The notes beneath the pieces are model-generated. The model saw only the letters and a program-made list of their open reading frames with translations, searched no databases and was not told where the DNA came from. A stretch of DNA of 5,649 bases. Source: Eubacteriales bacterium (lineage in GTDB: Bacteria > Bacillota > Clostridia > Peptostreptococcales > Acidaminobacteraceae). This document shows positions 1 to 5,572 of the stretch, in pieces (position 1 is the stretch's first letter; the number at the start of each line of letters is the position of its first letter). The stretch lies in the NCBI GenBank assembly GCA_030625285.1, contig DAOURC010000053.1, forward strand, positions 1-5,649. Reading direction: 5' to 3'. A program made the position numbers and the translations under genes.

Positions 1-710
1 ATGAACTTTATGTTATCGAGGTCAATCCAAGAGCTAGTAGAACTGTTCCGATGATGAGCAAGGTGACGGGGGTTCCGATTATAGAAATTGCCACAAAACT
101 GATGTTGGGAGAGACGTTGGAAGAAGTAGGCTATAGTTCTAAGATTGAGCCTAAAAAAGATTTTTATGCGGTTAAAAATCCAGTGTTTTGCATGGAAAAG
201 ATATTTCAAGCTGAAATTGCATTAGGACCTGAGATGAAATCGACGGGTGAAACCATGAGTATAGATAAAGAACTTGATTTAGCCTTGTTTAAGGGAGTTA
301 TTGCCTCTGGCATGGAAATCCCTAAAGTAGGCAAAGCGCTGATATCGATTGCAAATCCTAAAAAAGAAGAATCGATTGAAATTCTTAAAGAAATGGAAAA
401 AATGGGGTTTGACTTGTATTTTACCTTGGGGACATATAATTTTGCCATGGAAAATTCGATTGAAGGACAGAAATCTGCAATGGATGAAATTCATAACAGG
501 CTTATAAACAGAGAATTTGATTTAGTTGTAAATATTCCTACAAAGGGAAAAGATATTTCTAAGGATGGGTTTATTATCAGACGATTAAGTGTAGAGAGTA
601 AAATTCCATGTATGACTTCTTTTGATACCACTAGGTTGATTTTAAAGATGATTAAGGCTACGATTGATTATGATAAATTCAATATGATTGATATTTGTAA
701 AATTAATTGA
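1..710 (+). CDS. carB: Carbamoyl-phosphate synthase large subunit, C-terminal part (5' end outside the window)
   Basis: CarB makes carbamoyl phosphate from bicarbonate, ATP and glutamine-derived ammonia, supplying citrulline and pyrimidine synthesis in the cytoplasm. The reading frame is open from base 3, so the methionine at 51 is internal: the codons before it spell ELYVIEVNPRASRTVP, the end of the second ATP-grasp domain, with the metal-binding E and N of IEVNPR intact. Next come the ATP-grasp tail (LGPEMKSTGE, about 237-251) and then an MGS-like allosteric domain from about base 330 to the TGA at 708-710. About 235 codons of the roughly 1,050 usual for the family are visible. The domain ends in the Firmicutes style (IPCMTSFDTT) but is about five residues shorter than E. 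coli CarB between its LGT turn and VVN strand. The adjoining arg genes suggest an arginine-pathway synthetase; this is inference. The family assignment is secure. Confidence 0.93.
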   Translation, partial: ELYVIEVNPRASRTVPMMSKVTGVPIIEIATKLMLGETLEEVGYSSKIEPKKDFYAVKNPVFCMEKIFQAEIALGPEMKSTGETMSIDKELDLALFKGVIASGMEIPKVGKALISIANPKKEESIEILKEMEKMGFDLYFTLGTYNFAMENSIEGQKSAMDEIHNRLINREFDLVVNIPTKGKDISKDGFIIRRLSVESKIPCMTSFDTTRLILKMIKATIDYDKFNMIDICKIN

Positions 711-820
711 TGAATGTATGCAAGCAGCACAACAAACAATAAATAGATAGTGTAAAATATATGTAGTTGGAGCTTATTTGAAGACTGACAATTCCTTATA
801 TATCTCCAGCAAAGTAAAAA

Positions 821-850
821 GGTAGACTGAGAAGTCTACCTTGATTTTTT
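821..850. terminator. Bidirectional intrinsic terminator between convergent carB and argJ
   Basis: GGTAGACT (821-828) pairs perfectly with AGTCTACC (833-840) around a GAGA loop, giving an 8-bp stem. On the plus strand it is followed by TTGATTTTTT (841-850). On the minus strand the stem is followed by TTTTTACTTT (complement of 811-820). A U-rich tract therefore follows the stem in either direction, so it can end carB transcripts (110 nt past the stop) and argCJ transcripts (about 24 nt past the argJ stop). The stem is short but GC-balanced for this AT-rich DNA. Confidence 0.82.
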
Positions 851-863
851 GTTTCTTTTATTT

Positions 864-2066
864 TCAAGTTCTGTAATCGGCGTTGATTTTGACATAATCA
901 TACGTTAGATCGCATCCCCATGATTTTGCAGAGGAACTTCCGATGTTCAAATCGATGATAATTTCAATTTCTTTTTCTGCTAAAATCTCAGCAACATCTT
1001 CTTCGGAAAAATTCAGTGGTTCTCCATATTTCATTAAATCAATTGAATCTGACTTGCCTTTAAAACTTAAATCTACTTTCCCTGGATCCATAAAAGCACC
1101 GGAAGCACCAAGAGCACTTAAAATTCTTCCCCAGTTTGCATCTTCCCCAAAAAATGCAGATTTAACCAAGCTCGAGGTTATGACTGATTTCGCCAGTATT
1201 CTAGCGCTTTCTTTAGTCGATGCGTTATTCAATGTAACTTTTAAAAGTTTTGTCGCTCCTTCACCATCTCTTGCAATGGAAATTGATAGATATTCCAAAA
1301 TTTCATGTAGAGCACTTTTAAACATTTGATAATTTGTATCTTCTGTAATGATTTGATTATTCATAGCTGTTTGATTGTTTAATAAAAGAACCATGTCGTT
1401 TGTTGAAGTATCGCCATCTACAGAAATCATGTTGAAAGTATCCTCAACTACTTCACTCAATGCTTTTTGCATCAGGTCTTTTGAAATATTGATGTTAGTA
1501 GTTAAAAACGACAACATGGTGGCCATGTTTGGATGAATCATCCCGGATCCTTTTGCCATTCCATTTATGATTATTTTTTCATTATCGATTGTAAATTCGA
1601 TACTTCCATACTTTTCGAAAGTATCGGTAGTCATAATACCTTTGGGAATGTTGATGATGTTTTCTTCGGTAAGTGTAGGTCCGATTTTTCTTATTCCGTT
1701 TTCAATTTTATCCATAGGTAGATTAACACCTATAACTCCTGTTGAAGAAACCAAAATAGAATCTTCATCGATGTTTAGATTTTCTGCTACTAAATCACAC
1801 ATTTTTTTAGCGTCATCATAGCCCTTTTGTCCGGTAGCCGCATTGGCATTTCCAGAATTGACGATGACTGCGCGAATAGGGTTGTTTATTTTACTTTTAG
1901 ATAATGTAACTGGGGCTGCCACAGTTAAATTTTTCGTGAAAGCGCCAGCGGCGATGCAGTCGGTTTCTGAGTATATAATTGATAAGTCCAGGTTTTTAAA
2001 CTTTACTCCTGAGTGAATGCTGTTTCCCAAAAATCCTTTAATGGTTTTCAATTTTTTTTCTATCAT
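864..2066 (-). CDS. argJ: Glutamate N-acetyltransferase / amino-acid acetyltransferase (ornithine acetyltransferase, ArgJ)
   Basis: ArgJ transfers the acetyl group from N-acetylornithine to glutamate, releasing ornithine and regenerating N-acetylglutamate; bifunctional members also acetylate glutamate from acetyl-CoA. The protein is 400 aa, the family's normal length. The self-cleavage site is clear: KGSGMIHPNMATML at residues 172-185, with Thr183 as the residue exposed as N-terminal nucleophile after cleavage into alpha and beta chains. The oxyanion-hole pair Thr109-Gly110 lies in VSSTGVIG. Other family blocks are IVNSGNANAATG (68-79), GEDANWGRI (307-315) and the canonical C-terminus YVKINADYRT. 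The ATG is supported by GAGGAG (minus strand, 2075-2080) eight bases upstream. It is the second gene after argC, 18 bp downstream of its stop, so the two are co-transcribed. Whether it is bifunctional or only a transacetylase cannot be settled from sequence; no argA lies in the window. Confidence 0.97.
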   Translation of the reverse strand: MIEKKLKTIKGFLGNSIHSGVKFKNLDLSIIYSETDCIAAGAFTKNLTVAAPVTLSKSKINNPIRAVIVNSGNANAATGQKGYDDAKKMCDLVAENLNIDEDSILVSSTGVIGVNLPMDKIENGIRKIGPTLTEENIINIPKGIMTTDTFEKYGSIEFTIDNEKIIINGMAKGSGMIHPNMATMLSFLTTNINISKDLMQKALSEVVEDTFNMISVDGDTSTNDMVLLLNNQTAMNNQIITEDTNYQMFKSALHEILEYLSISIARDGEGATKLLKVTLNNASTKESARILAKSVITSSLVKSAFFGEDANWGRILSALGASGAFMDPGKVDLSFKGKSDSIDLMKYGEPLNFSEEDVAEILAEKEIEIIIDLNIGSSSAKSWGCDLTYDYVKINADYRT

Positions 2067-2084
2067 GTTTTTTTCTCCTCTTTA

Positions 2085-3122
2085 TTAAATGTAGAACAAA
2101 TCGAAATCAATTCCCATGGTTTCATCTAATCCATACATGATGTTCATATTTTGAATAGCTTGTGAACTTGCACCTTTCATTAAATTATCTATAGTAGAAT
2201 AGATAATCAGTGTTTCAGATAAATTGTCATACTCGAAATGGATGAAGTTTTTATTTGATCTATTAACATCTTTAGTGGATGGAATATAATCTACCAACTC
2301 AATAAAATGTTCGTCTTTATAGTAATCGTCGTATGTCTTCTGAATATCATCTAAAGTTATTCCGTTTTTTAAATTTACATAAATTGTGGAATAAATTCCT
2401 CTAGTGGCTGGAACAATGTGTGGACTGAATAAAAAATTGATTTTTTTACCTGTAAAATCCATGATTGTTTCTACAACTTCAGGGCTGTGCCTGTGCGATC
2501 CTGTTTTATATGCATAAGTGCTGTCTTGTACTTCTGAGAATAGAAAGTTTTGACTTTCCTTTCTTCCTGCGCCGCTTACTCCAGTTTTTGAATCGACAAT
2601 AATCTTACCTTCGATAATGTCTTCTTTAATAAGTGGATATAAAGGTAAAATCATTGAAGTTGGAAAACACCCTGGATTTGCGATGTACTGTGCATTCTTT
2701 ATTGCATCTCTATTGATTTCCGGCAAACCGTAGGCGAAATCTTTAATTGAATTCTTGATCAGATGATCGAACCCATACCAATTTTCATAGATAGTATGGT
2801 TTTGAAGTCTAAAGTCTCCTGAAAGATCTATAATTTTTATATCCTTATTAATGATTTTGATTTTTTTTACATATCTCATGCTGACGCCATGAGGAAGTGC
2901 CAAAAATACTAAATCGATATCTTTTAATAAAGGATATGTCGATTCTTCATCTAATAGAATATCGTCAATCGCTCCAGAGAATTTTGTATAAACCTGCGAA
3001 AATTTTTTGCCGGCAAATCTATTGGAACCTAAAAATACTATTTCAGCATGTGGGTGTCTTTTTAATAATGAAACGAGCTGCATACCACTGTAACCTGTAG
3101 CCCCATAAATACCGATTTTCAT
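2085..3122 (-). CDS. argC: N-acetyl-gamma-glutamyl-phosphate reductase
   Basis: ArgC reduces N-acetylglutamyl 5-phosphate to N-acetylglutamate semialdehyde with NADPH, the third step of ornithine synthesis. The 345-aa product has the typical length. The N-terminal Rossmann fold carries GATGYSG (7-13). The catalytic cysteine is Cys152 in NPGCFPTS, and the catalytic histidine region is GSHRHSPE (208-215). The C-terminal block DNLMKGASSQAIQNMN and the later GLDETMGI are standard for the family. The ATG at 3122 starts the protein right at the dinucleotide-binding strand (MKIGIYGATG), and AAAGGAG (minus strand, 3130-3136) lies seven bases upstream. It is the first gene of the argC-argJ unit, and its promoter overlaps a perfect ARG box, so arginine repression is expected. 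No unusual residues were seen. Confidence 0.97.
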   Translation of the reverse strand: MKIGIYGATGYSGMQLVSLLKRHPHAEIVFLGSNRFAGKKFSQVYTKFSGAIDDILLDEESTYPLLKDIDLVFLALPHGVSMRYVKKIKIINKDIKIIDLSGDFRLQNHTIYENWYGFDHLIKNSIKDFAYGLPEINRDAIKNAQYIANPGCFPTSMILPLYPLIKEDIIEGKIIVDSKTGVSGAGRKESQNFLFSEVQDSTYAYKTGSHRHSPEVVETIMDFTGKKINFLFSPHIVPATRGIYSTIYVNLKNGITLDDIQKTYDDYYKDEHFIELVDYIPSTKDVNRSNKNFIHFEYDNLSETLIIYSTIDNLMKGASSQAIQNMNIMYGLDETMGIDFDLFYI

Positions 3123-3138
3123 AAAACCACTCCTTTAA

Positions 3139-3156
3139 TTTGTATAATTATACATG
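3139..3156. promoter_or_regulatory. ARG box (predicted ArgR/AhrC operator) for argC
   Basis: The 14-bp core TGTATAATTATACA (3141-3154) is a perfect palindrome and matches the bacterial ARG-box core TGNATWWWWATNCA at every defined position. It overlaps the -10 and start region of the argC promoter. The match and position are seen in the sequence; that ArgR/AhrC binds here with arginine as co-repressor is inferred from the family. The regulator gene is not in the window. Confidence 0.8.
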
Positions 3157-3175
3157 CAGAGTTAAATAAAATCAA
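3147..3175 (-). promoter_or_regulatory. Sigma-A-type promoter of argC-argJ
   Basis: On the minus strand, TTGATT (-35, 3175-3170) is followed after 17 bp by a perfect TATAAT (-10, 3152-3147). Transcription should begin near 3140, giving an untranslated leader of about 18 nt that contains the AAAGGAG site. The -10 lies wholly inside the palindromic ARG box, so repressor binding would exclude RNA polymerase. Confidence 0.75.
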
Positions 3176-3191
3176 TATTTATCTGAAATAT

Positions 3192-3209
3192 ATTGCATAA
3201 ATATTTATC
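3192..3209. promoter_or_regulatory. ARG-box-like site 1 at the argB promoter
   Basis: The core TGCATAAATATTTA (3194-3207) matches TGNATWWWWATNCA with one mismatch (T for C near the right end). It covers the -35 element of the argB promoter. Its centre is 20 bp from that of the next site, close to the spacing of paired ARG boxes (18-bp boxes, 2-3 bp apart). In AT-rich DNA a one-mismatch hit is not strong alone; context and pairing raise it. Confidence 0.55.
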
Positions 3210-3221
3210 CGAGTGTATAAT
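3193..3221 (+). promoter_or_regulatory. Sigma-A-type promoter of argB-argD
   Basis: A perfect -10 TATAAT (3216-3221) is preceded after exactly 17 bp by TTGCAT (3193-3198), a weak -35 keeping only the TTG. Transcription would start near 3228, about 30 nt before the argB ATG. It lies back to back with the argC promoter, and both elements sit under ARG-box-like sequences. Confidence 0.68.
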
Positions 3222-3229
3222 TAACAAAT
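3212..3229. promoter_or_regulatory. ARG-box-like site 2 at the argB promoter
   Basis: The core TGTATAATTAACAA (3214-3227) matches the ARG-box core with two mismatches in its right half. It overlaps the -10 (TATAAT, 3216-3221) and the predicted start of the argB transcript. Together with site 1 it forms a tandem pair separated by 2 bp. It is the weakest of the three sites. Confidence 0.42.
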
Positions 3230-3244
3230 ATATTAAAGAAGAAG

Positions 3245-3261
3245 AGAGTAGGGAAATAATG
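3245..3261 (+). promoter_or_regulatory. Ribosome-binding site that sets the argB start
   Basis: A weak GAGTAGGGA purine stretch (3246-3254) lies five bases before ATG 3259. The frame stays open upstream to a TTG at 3193, but that codon is in the promoter -35, upstream of the predicted transcript start, so the longer reading is not tenable. A second in-frame ATG at 3277 has its purine run (AAGG) only two bases away, too close to be preferred. Confidence 0.65.
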
Positions 3262-4125
3262 TATAAGAAAAAGGAAATGGTAAATCATCTTATTGAAGCA
3301 TTACCTTATATTTTGAAATTTAAAAATAAGATATTTGTTTTCAAATACGGTGGAAGCATTATTGATGATGAAGAAAACAAAAATGCTTTTGTTGAGGATA
3401 TTTCTTTATTGATCCATCTTGGAATGAAAGTGATAATAGTTCATGGTGGAGGAAAGCATATTAATAGAAGATTAGCTGAAAAAGGTATTGAAACCGCCTT
3501 TCATAATGGATATAGAATCACTACTGATGAGGCTATCGAGGAAGTTGAAATGGTGTTGTCGGGGCATGTAAACAAGGAACTTGCTTTTCTGTTTAATAAT
3601 CAAGGAGTTAAAGCTGTGGGAGTAAATGGAAAAGATGCAGGTTTAATAAAGGCCAAGAAAAAAATCATAGATGATGAAGTCGATATCGGGCACGTCGGGA
3701 ATGTAGCTGAAATCAATACGGAGTTTCTAAATATGCTATTAGGAAATGAATATTTACCGATCATATCGCCGATAGGATTTGATAATGAAGGAAACACATA
3801 TAACATTAATGCGGATGATGTGGCAAGTGAAATAGCAATGAGCATGAATGCTGAAAAGTTGTTTTTAATCAGCGATGTAAATGGAGTTTATACCGATTTT
3901 AACGACAAAGATACTTTTGTCAGCCGATTGAATATTAAAGATGCTAAGGCGATGATAGAAAAAGGTGTTGTCGATGGCGGAATGATTCCAAAAATTCAAT
4001 CGTGCATTCAATTGATAGAACATGGAGTTTCGTGTGCCCATATAATCAACGGTAAAATCACCCATGGTGTATTGCTTGAAGTATTTACCGACGAGGGCAT
4101 CGGAACAATGATAGAGGAGAGATGA
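3259..4125 (+). CDS. argB: Acetylglutamate kinase, probably arginine-inhibited type
   Basis: ArgB phosphorylates N-acetylglutamate with ATP, the second step of ornithine synthesis and usually its feedback-controlled step. From ATG 3259 the protein is 288 aa. Amino-acid-kinase motifs in order are FKYGGS (28-33, catalytic Lys29), VHGGGK (61-66), NGYRITTD (83-90, substrate Arg86), GVNGKDAG (121-128), NINADD (182-187, with Asn182, Asn184 and catalytic Asp186), LISDVNGVY (203-211) and DGGMIPK (239-245, catalytic Lys245). About 28 residues precede the catalytic lysine and include a helix-like stretch (HLIEALPYILKF), as in hexameric arginine-sensitive kinases and unlike the shorter E. coli enzyme. 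The C-terminal signature HIINGKITHGVLLEVFTDEG retains His261, Glu274 and Gly280, matching H268, E281 and G287 of the Pseudomonas aeruginosa enzyme. It is the first gene of the argB-argD unit. Confidence 0.97.
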   Translation: MYKKKEMVNHLIEALPYILKFKNKIFVFKYGGSIIDDEENKNAFVEDISLLIHLGMKVIIVHGGGKHINRRLAEKGIETAFHNGYRITTDEAIEEVEMVLSGHVNKELAFLFNNQGVKAVGVNGKDAGLIKAKKKIIDDEVDIGHVGNVAEINTEFLNMLLGNEYLPIISPIGFDNEGNTYNINADDVASEIAMSMNAEKLFLISDVNGVYTDFNDKDTFVSRLNIKDAKAMIEKGVVDGGMIPKIQSCIQLIEHGVSCAHIINGKITHGVLLEVFTDEGIGTMIEER

Positions 4126-4129
4126 AATG
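4114..4129 (+). promoter_or_regulatory. argD ribosome-binding site inside the end of argB
   Basis: GAGGAGAG (4114-4121) forms the last argB codons and also a strong Shine-Dalgarno sequence, with seven bases from AGGAG to ATG 4127. One base separates the argB TGA (4123-4125) from that ATG, which points to translational coupling. The alternative in-frame ATG at 4136 is too far from this site. Confidence 0.8.
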
Positions 4130-5299
4130 ACGATAATGAAAACGTATAAAAGATTTGATTTGAATTTTGTAAAAGGCGAAGGGACTTATCTTTATGAAAA
4201 AAATGGAGATGAATATTTGGATTTTGTTGCGGGAGTTGCCGTTAACGCACTAGGGCATTCAAATGAAAAAGTTATTGAAGCGATTAAAAAGCAATCGGAG
4301 AAATTGATTCATATTTCAAATTTATATTATGACGACAATCAAATTATGCTTGCCGACAAGCTTGTTGAACTTTCAAATCATGAATCGGTGTTTTTTTGTA
4401 ATAGTGGGACCGAAGCCATTGAAGGTGCATTGAAAGTCGCTAGGAAATATGGATATGGAAACGATAAGACAAAAATTCTTTATCTGAAGAATTCTTTCCA
4501 TGGTAGAACTCTTGGAGCCTTATCTGTTACAGGACAAGAAAAATACCAAAAGTATTATAAGCCGTTGATCGGTGATGTCGAGGAAGTGGAATTCAATAAC
4601 ATTGACGATTTGAAAAATAAAATGGACGATAAGGTTTGTGGAATAATAGTAGAGCCTATTCAGGGCGAAGGCGGAATCAACCTGATAGATTCAGATTTTT
4701 TAAATGAAATTAAAATGCTATGTGATAAAAATGATGCGCTGTTGATATTTGATGAAGTCCAATCCGGTATAGGTAGAACAGGTAAATTTTTTGCATATCA
4801 AAATTATGATGTCGTTCCAGATGTGGTGGCGATGGCAAAAGGATTAGGCAGCGGTGTTCCAATAGGCGCTTTTATGGTTAATAAAAAAGCGGATGTTTTT
4901 GATTATGGAGATCATGGCTGTACATTTGGAGGAAATCCTTTAGTTACAGCTGTGTCGAATGTTGTTGTCGATACAATCAGCGATGAGTTGTTCTTAAATG
5001 AAGTAAAGATAAAAGGGAAATATCTAAAAGACAAATTACAATCAATGGAATCGGAATATGCGTTCATTAAAGGGATAAGAGGTATTGGTCTATTACTTGG
5101 GATTCAATTGGATATTGATATGATAGAATCAAAAGAAATTATTGAAAAAGCACTTGAACAAAAGTTGTTGATAATCGGTGCTGGTGTAGATGTAATTAGA
5201 GTTGTTCCAGCGCTTACTGTAAGTGTTGAGGAAATTGATGAATTTATTATAAAACTCAAAAATACTCTTGATAGTATAGTATTGGAAAAGAAATTATAA
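4127..5299 (+). CDS. argD: Acetylornithine aminotransferase
   Basis: ArgD is a class-III PLP aminotransferase that converts N-acetylglutamate semialdehyde and glutamate to N-acetylornithine and 2-oxoglutarate. The protein is 390 aa, normal for the family. It opens with the usual TYKRFDLNFVKGEG and has CNSGTEAIEGALK (91-103, PLP-phosphate loop), SFHGRTLGALS (123-133), VEPIQGEGG (175-183), IFDEVQSGIGRTG (207-219, with Asp209 to the pyridine nitrogen), AMAKGLGSG (235-243, Schiff-base Lys238) and CTFGGNPL (265-272). Near the end, VIRVVPALTVS (356-366) carries the substrate-carboxylate arginine Arg358; the more common PPL is PAL here, a mild change. It follows argB by one base and is presumably translationally coupled to it. 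Some ArgD proteins also act as succinyldiaminopimelate or ornithine aminotransferases, but the surrounding genes favour the arginine role. Confidence 0.96.
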   Translation: MTIMKTYKRFDLNFVKGEGTYLYEKNGDEYLDFVAGVAVNALGHSNEKVIEAIKKQSEKLIHISNLYYDDNQIMLADKLVELSNHESVFFCNSGTEAIEGALKVARKYGYGNDKTKILYLKNSFHGRTLGALSVTGQEKYQKYYKPLIGDVEEVEFNNIDDLKNKMDDKVCGIIVEPIQGEGGINLIDSDFLNEIKMLCDKNDALLIFDEVQSGIGRTGKFFAYQNYDVVPDVVAMAKGLGSGVPIGAFMVNKKADVFDYGDHGCTFGGNPLVTAVSNVVVDTISDELFLNEVKIKGKYLKDKLQSMESEYAFIKGIRGIGLLLGIQLDIDMIESKEIIEKALEQKLLIIGAGVDVIRVVPALTVSVEEIDEFIIKLKNTLDSIVLEKKL

Positions 5300-5314
5300 A
5301 ATATAGATATATTG

Positions 5315-5354
5315 GATAGGAATGATTATAAATCAAATAATAATTATTCCTATC
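5315..5354 (+). terminator. Long AT-rich hairpin after argD, candidate terminator or 3'-end stabiliser
   Basis: The arms 5315-5329 (starting GATAGGAAT) and 5340-5354 (ending ATTCCTATC) pair over 15 bp, with one G-U pair and a 10-nt loop. It starts 15 nt past the argD stop. No U-run follows directly; the first T-tract is at 5374-5379. It may therefore be a weak terminator or a structured 3' end. The inverted repeat is certain, its role is not. Confidence 0.5.
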
Positions 5355-5379
5355 GAATTGCAAGAATATTCGCTTTTTT

Positions 5380-5417
5380 GAAAATATTTCGAATAATATT
5401 TTCGATGATGTTTTTTT
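5380..5417 (+). terminator. Second AT-rich hairpin with a trailing T-run, candidate terminator
   Basis: GAAAATAT (5380-5387) pairs perfectly with ATATTTTC (5396-5403) around an 8-nt loop, and a run of seven Ts follows at 5411-5417 after a 7-nt gap. An overlapping alternative pairing joins AATATTCG (5365-5372) with CGAATAATATT (5390-5400), with a bulge. The stems hold almost no G-C pairs, so they are weak. The element would separate argBD transcription from the promoters that follow. Confidence 0.4.
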
Positions 5418-5428
5418 AGTAAAAAGGC

Positions 5429-5457
5429 TTTACAATCATGAAATTAAGTTGTATATT
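5429..5457 (+). promoter_or_regulatory. Upstream sigma-A promoter (P1) of a predicted stable-RNA operon
   Basis: TTTACA (-35, 5429-5434, five of six consensus bases), a 17-bp spacer and TATATT (-10, 5452-5457, five of six) predict a start near 5464. No credible reading frame follows before the second promoter. A tandem promoter pair roughly 110 bp apart is typical of rRNA operons. Confidence 0.55.
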
Positions 5458-5537
5458 ATAAAAGCTGCTTCACGATTTCTAAGAGAAAAACATGAATCAG
5501 TATGGATAAAAAAAACAAAATAAATATTAAAATAGTA

Positions 5538-5566
5538 TTGACATCAAGTAGTGGAAATGCTATTAT
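5538..5566 (+). promoter_or_regulatory. Downstream strong sigma-A promoter (P2) of a predicted rRNA or stable-RNA operon
   Basis: A perfect TTGACA (5538-5543), a 17-bp spacer and TATTAT (5561-5566) form the strongest promoter in the window; an A+T-rich stretch lies just upstream (5508-5537). Transcription would start near 5573, directly at the GC-richer leader. No ribosome-binding site with an open frame follows to the window edge, in keeping with an RNA gene. Confidence 0.72.
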
Positions 5567-5572
5567 AATAGA

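Noticed and set aside
206..494. Minus-strand reading frames antisense to carB
   Set aside because: They are shadows of a well-supported carB frame, with no ribosome-binding site and no recognisable motifs.
711..820. Possible small RNA or hairpin between carB and the terminator (GGAG near 769 with CTCC near 806)
   Set aside because: Only about five base pairs close a long loop, there is no promoter, and no tRNA or riboswitch motif is recognisable.
943..1821. Plus-strand reading frames inside argJ (943-1329, 1533-1721, 1567-1821)
   Set aside because: ArgJ on the minus strand is intact with all family motifs. These frames lack starts with ribosome-binding sites and have no family features.
2897..3100. 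Plus-strand 67-aa frame antisense to argC
   Set aside because: It is a shadow of argC with no initiation signal.
3184..3197. TGAAATATATTGCA as a further ARG box
   Set aside because: It has two mismatches and overlaps the better site at 3194-3207, so both could not be occupied. It is probably chance in AT-rich DNA.
3193..3258. Upstream extension of argB from a TTG codon
   Set aside because: The TTG lies in the promoter -35 and operator, upstream of the predicted transcript start, and the added residues have no counterpart in the family. ATG 3259 gives the normal length.
3600..4065. Minus-strand frames antisense to argB (3600-3845, 3865-4065)
   Set aside because: They are shadows of argB without start signals or motifs.
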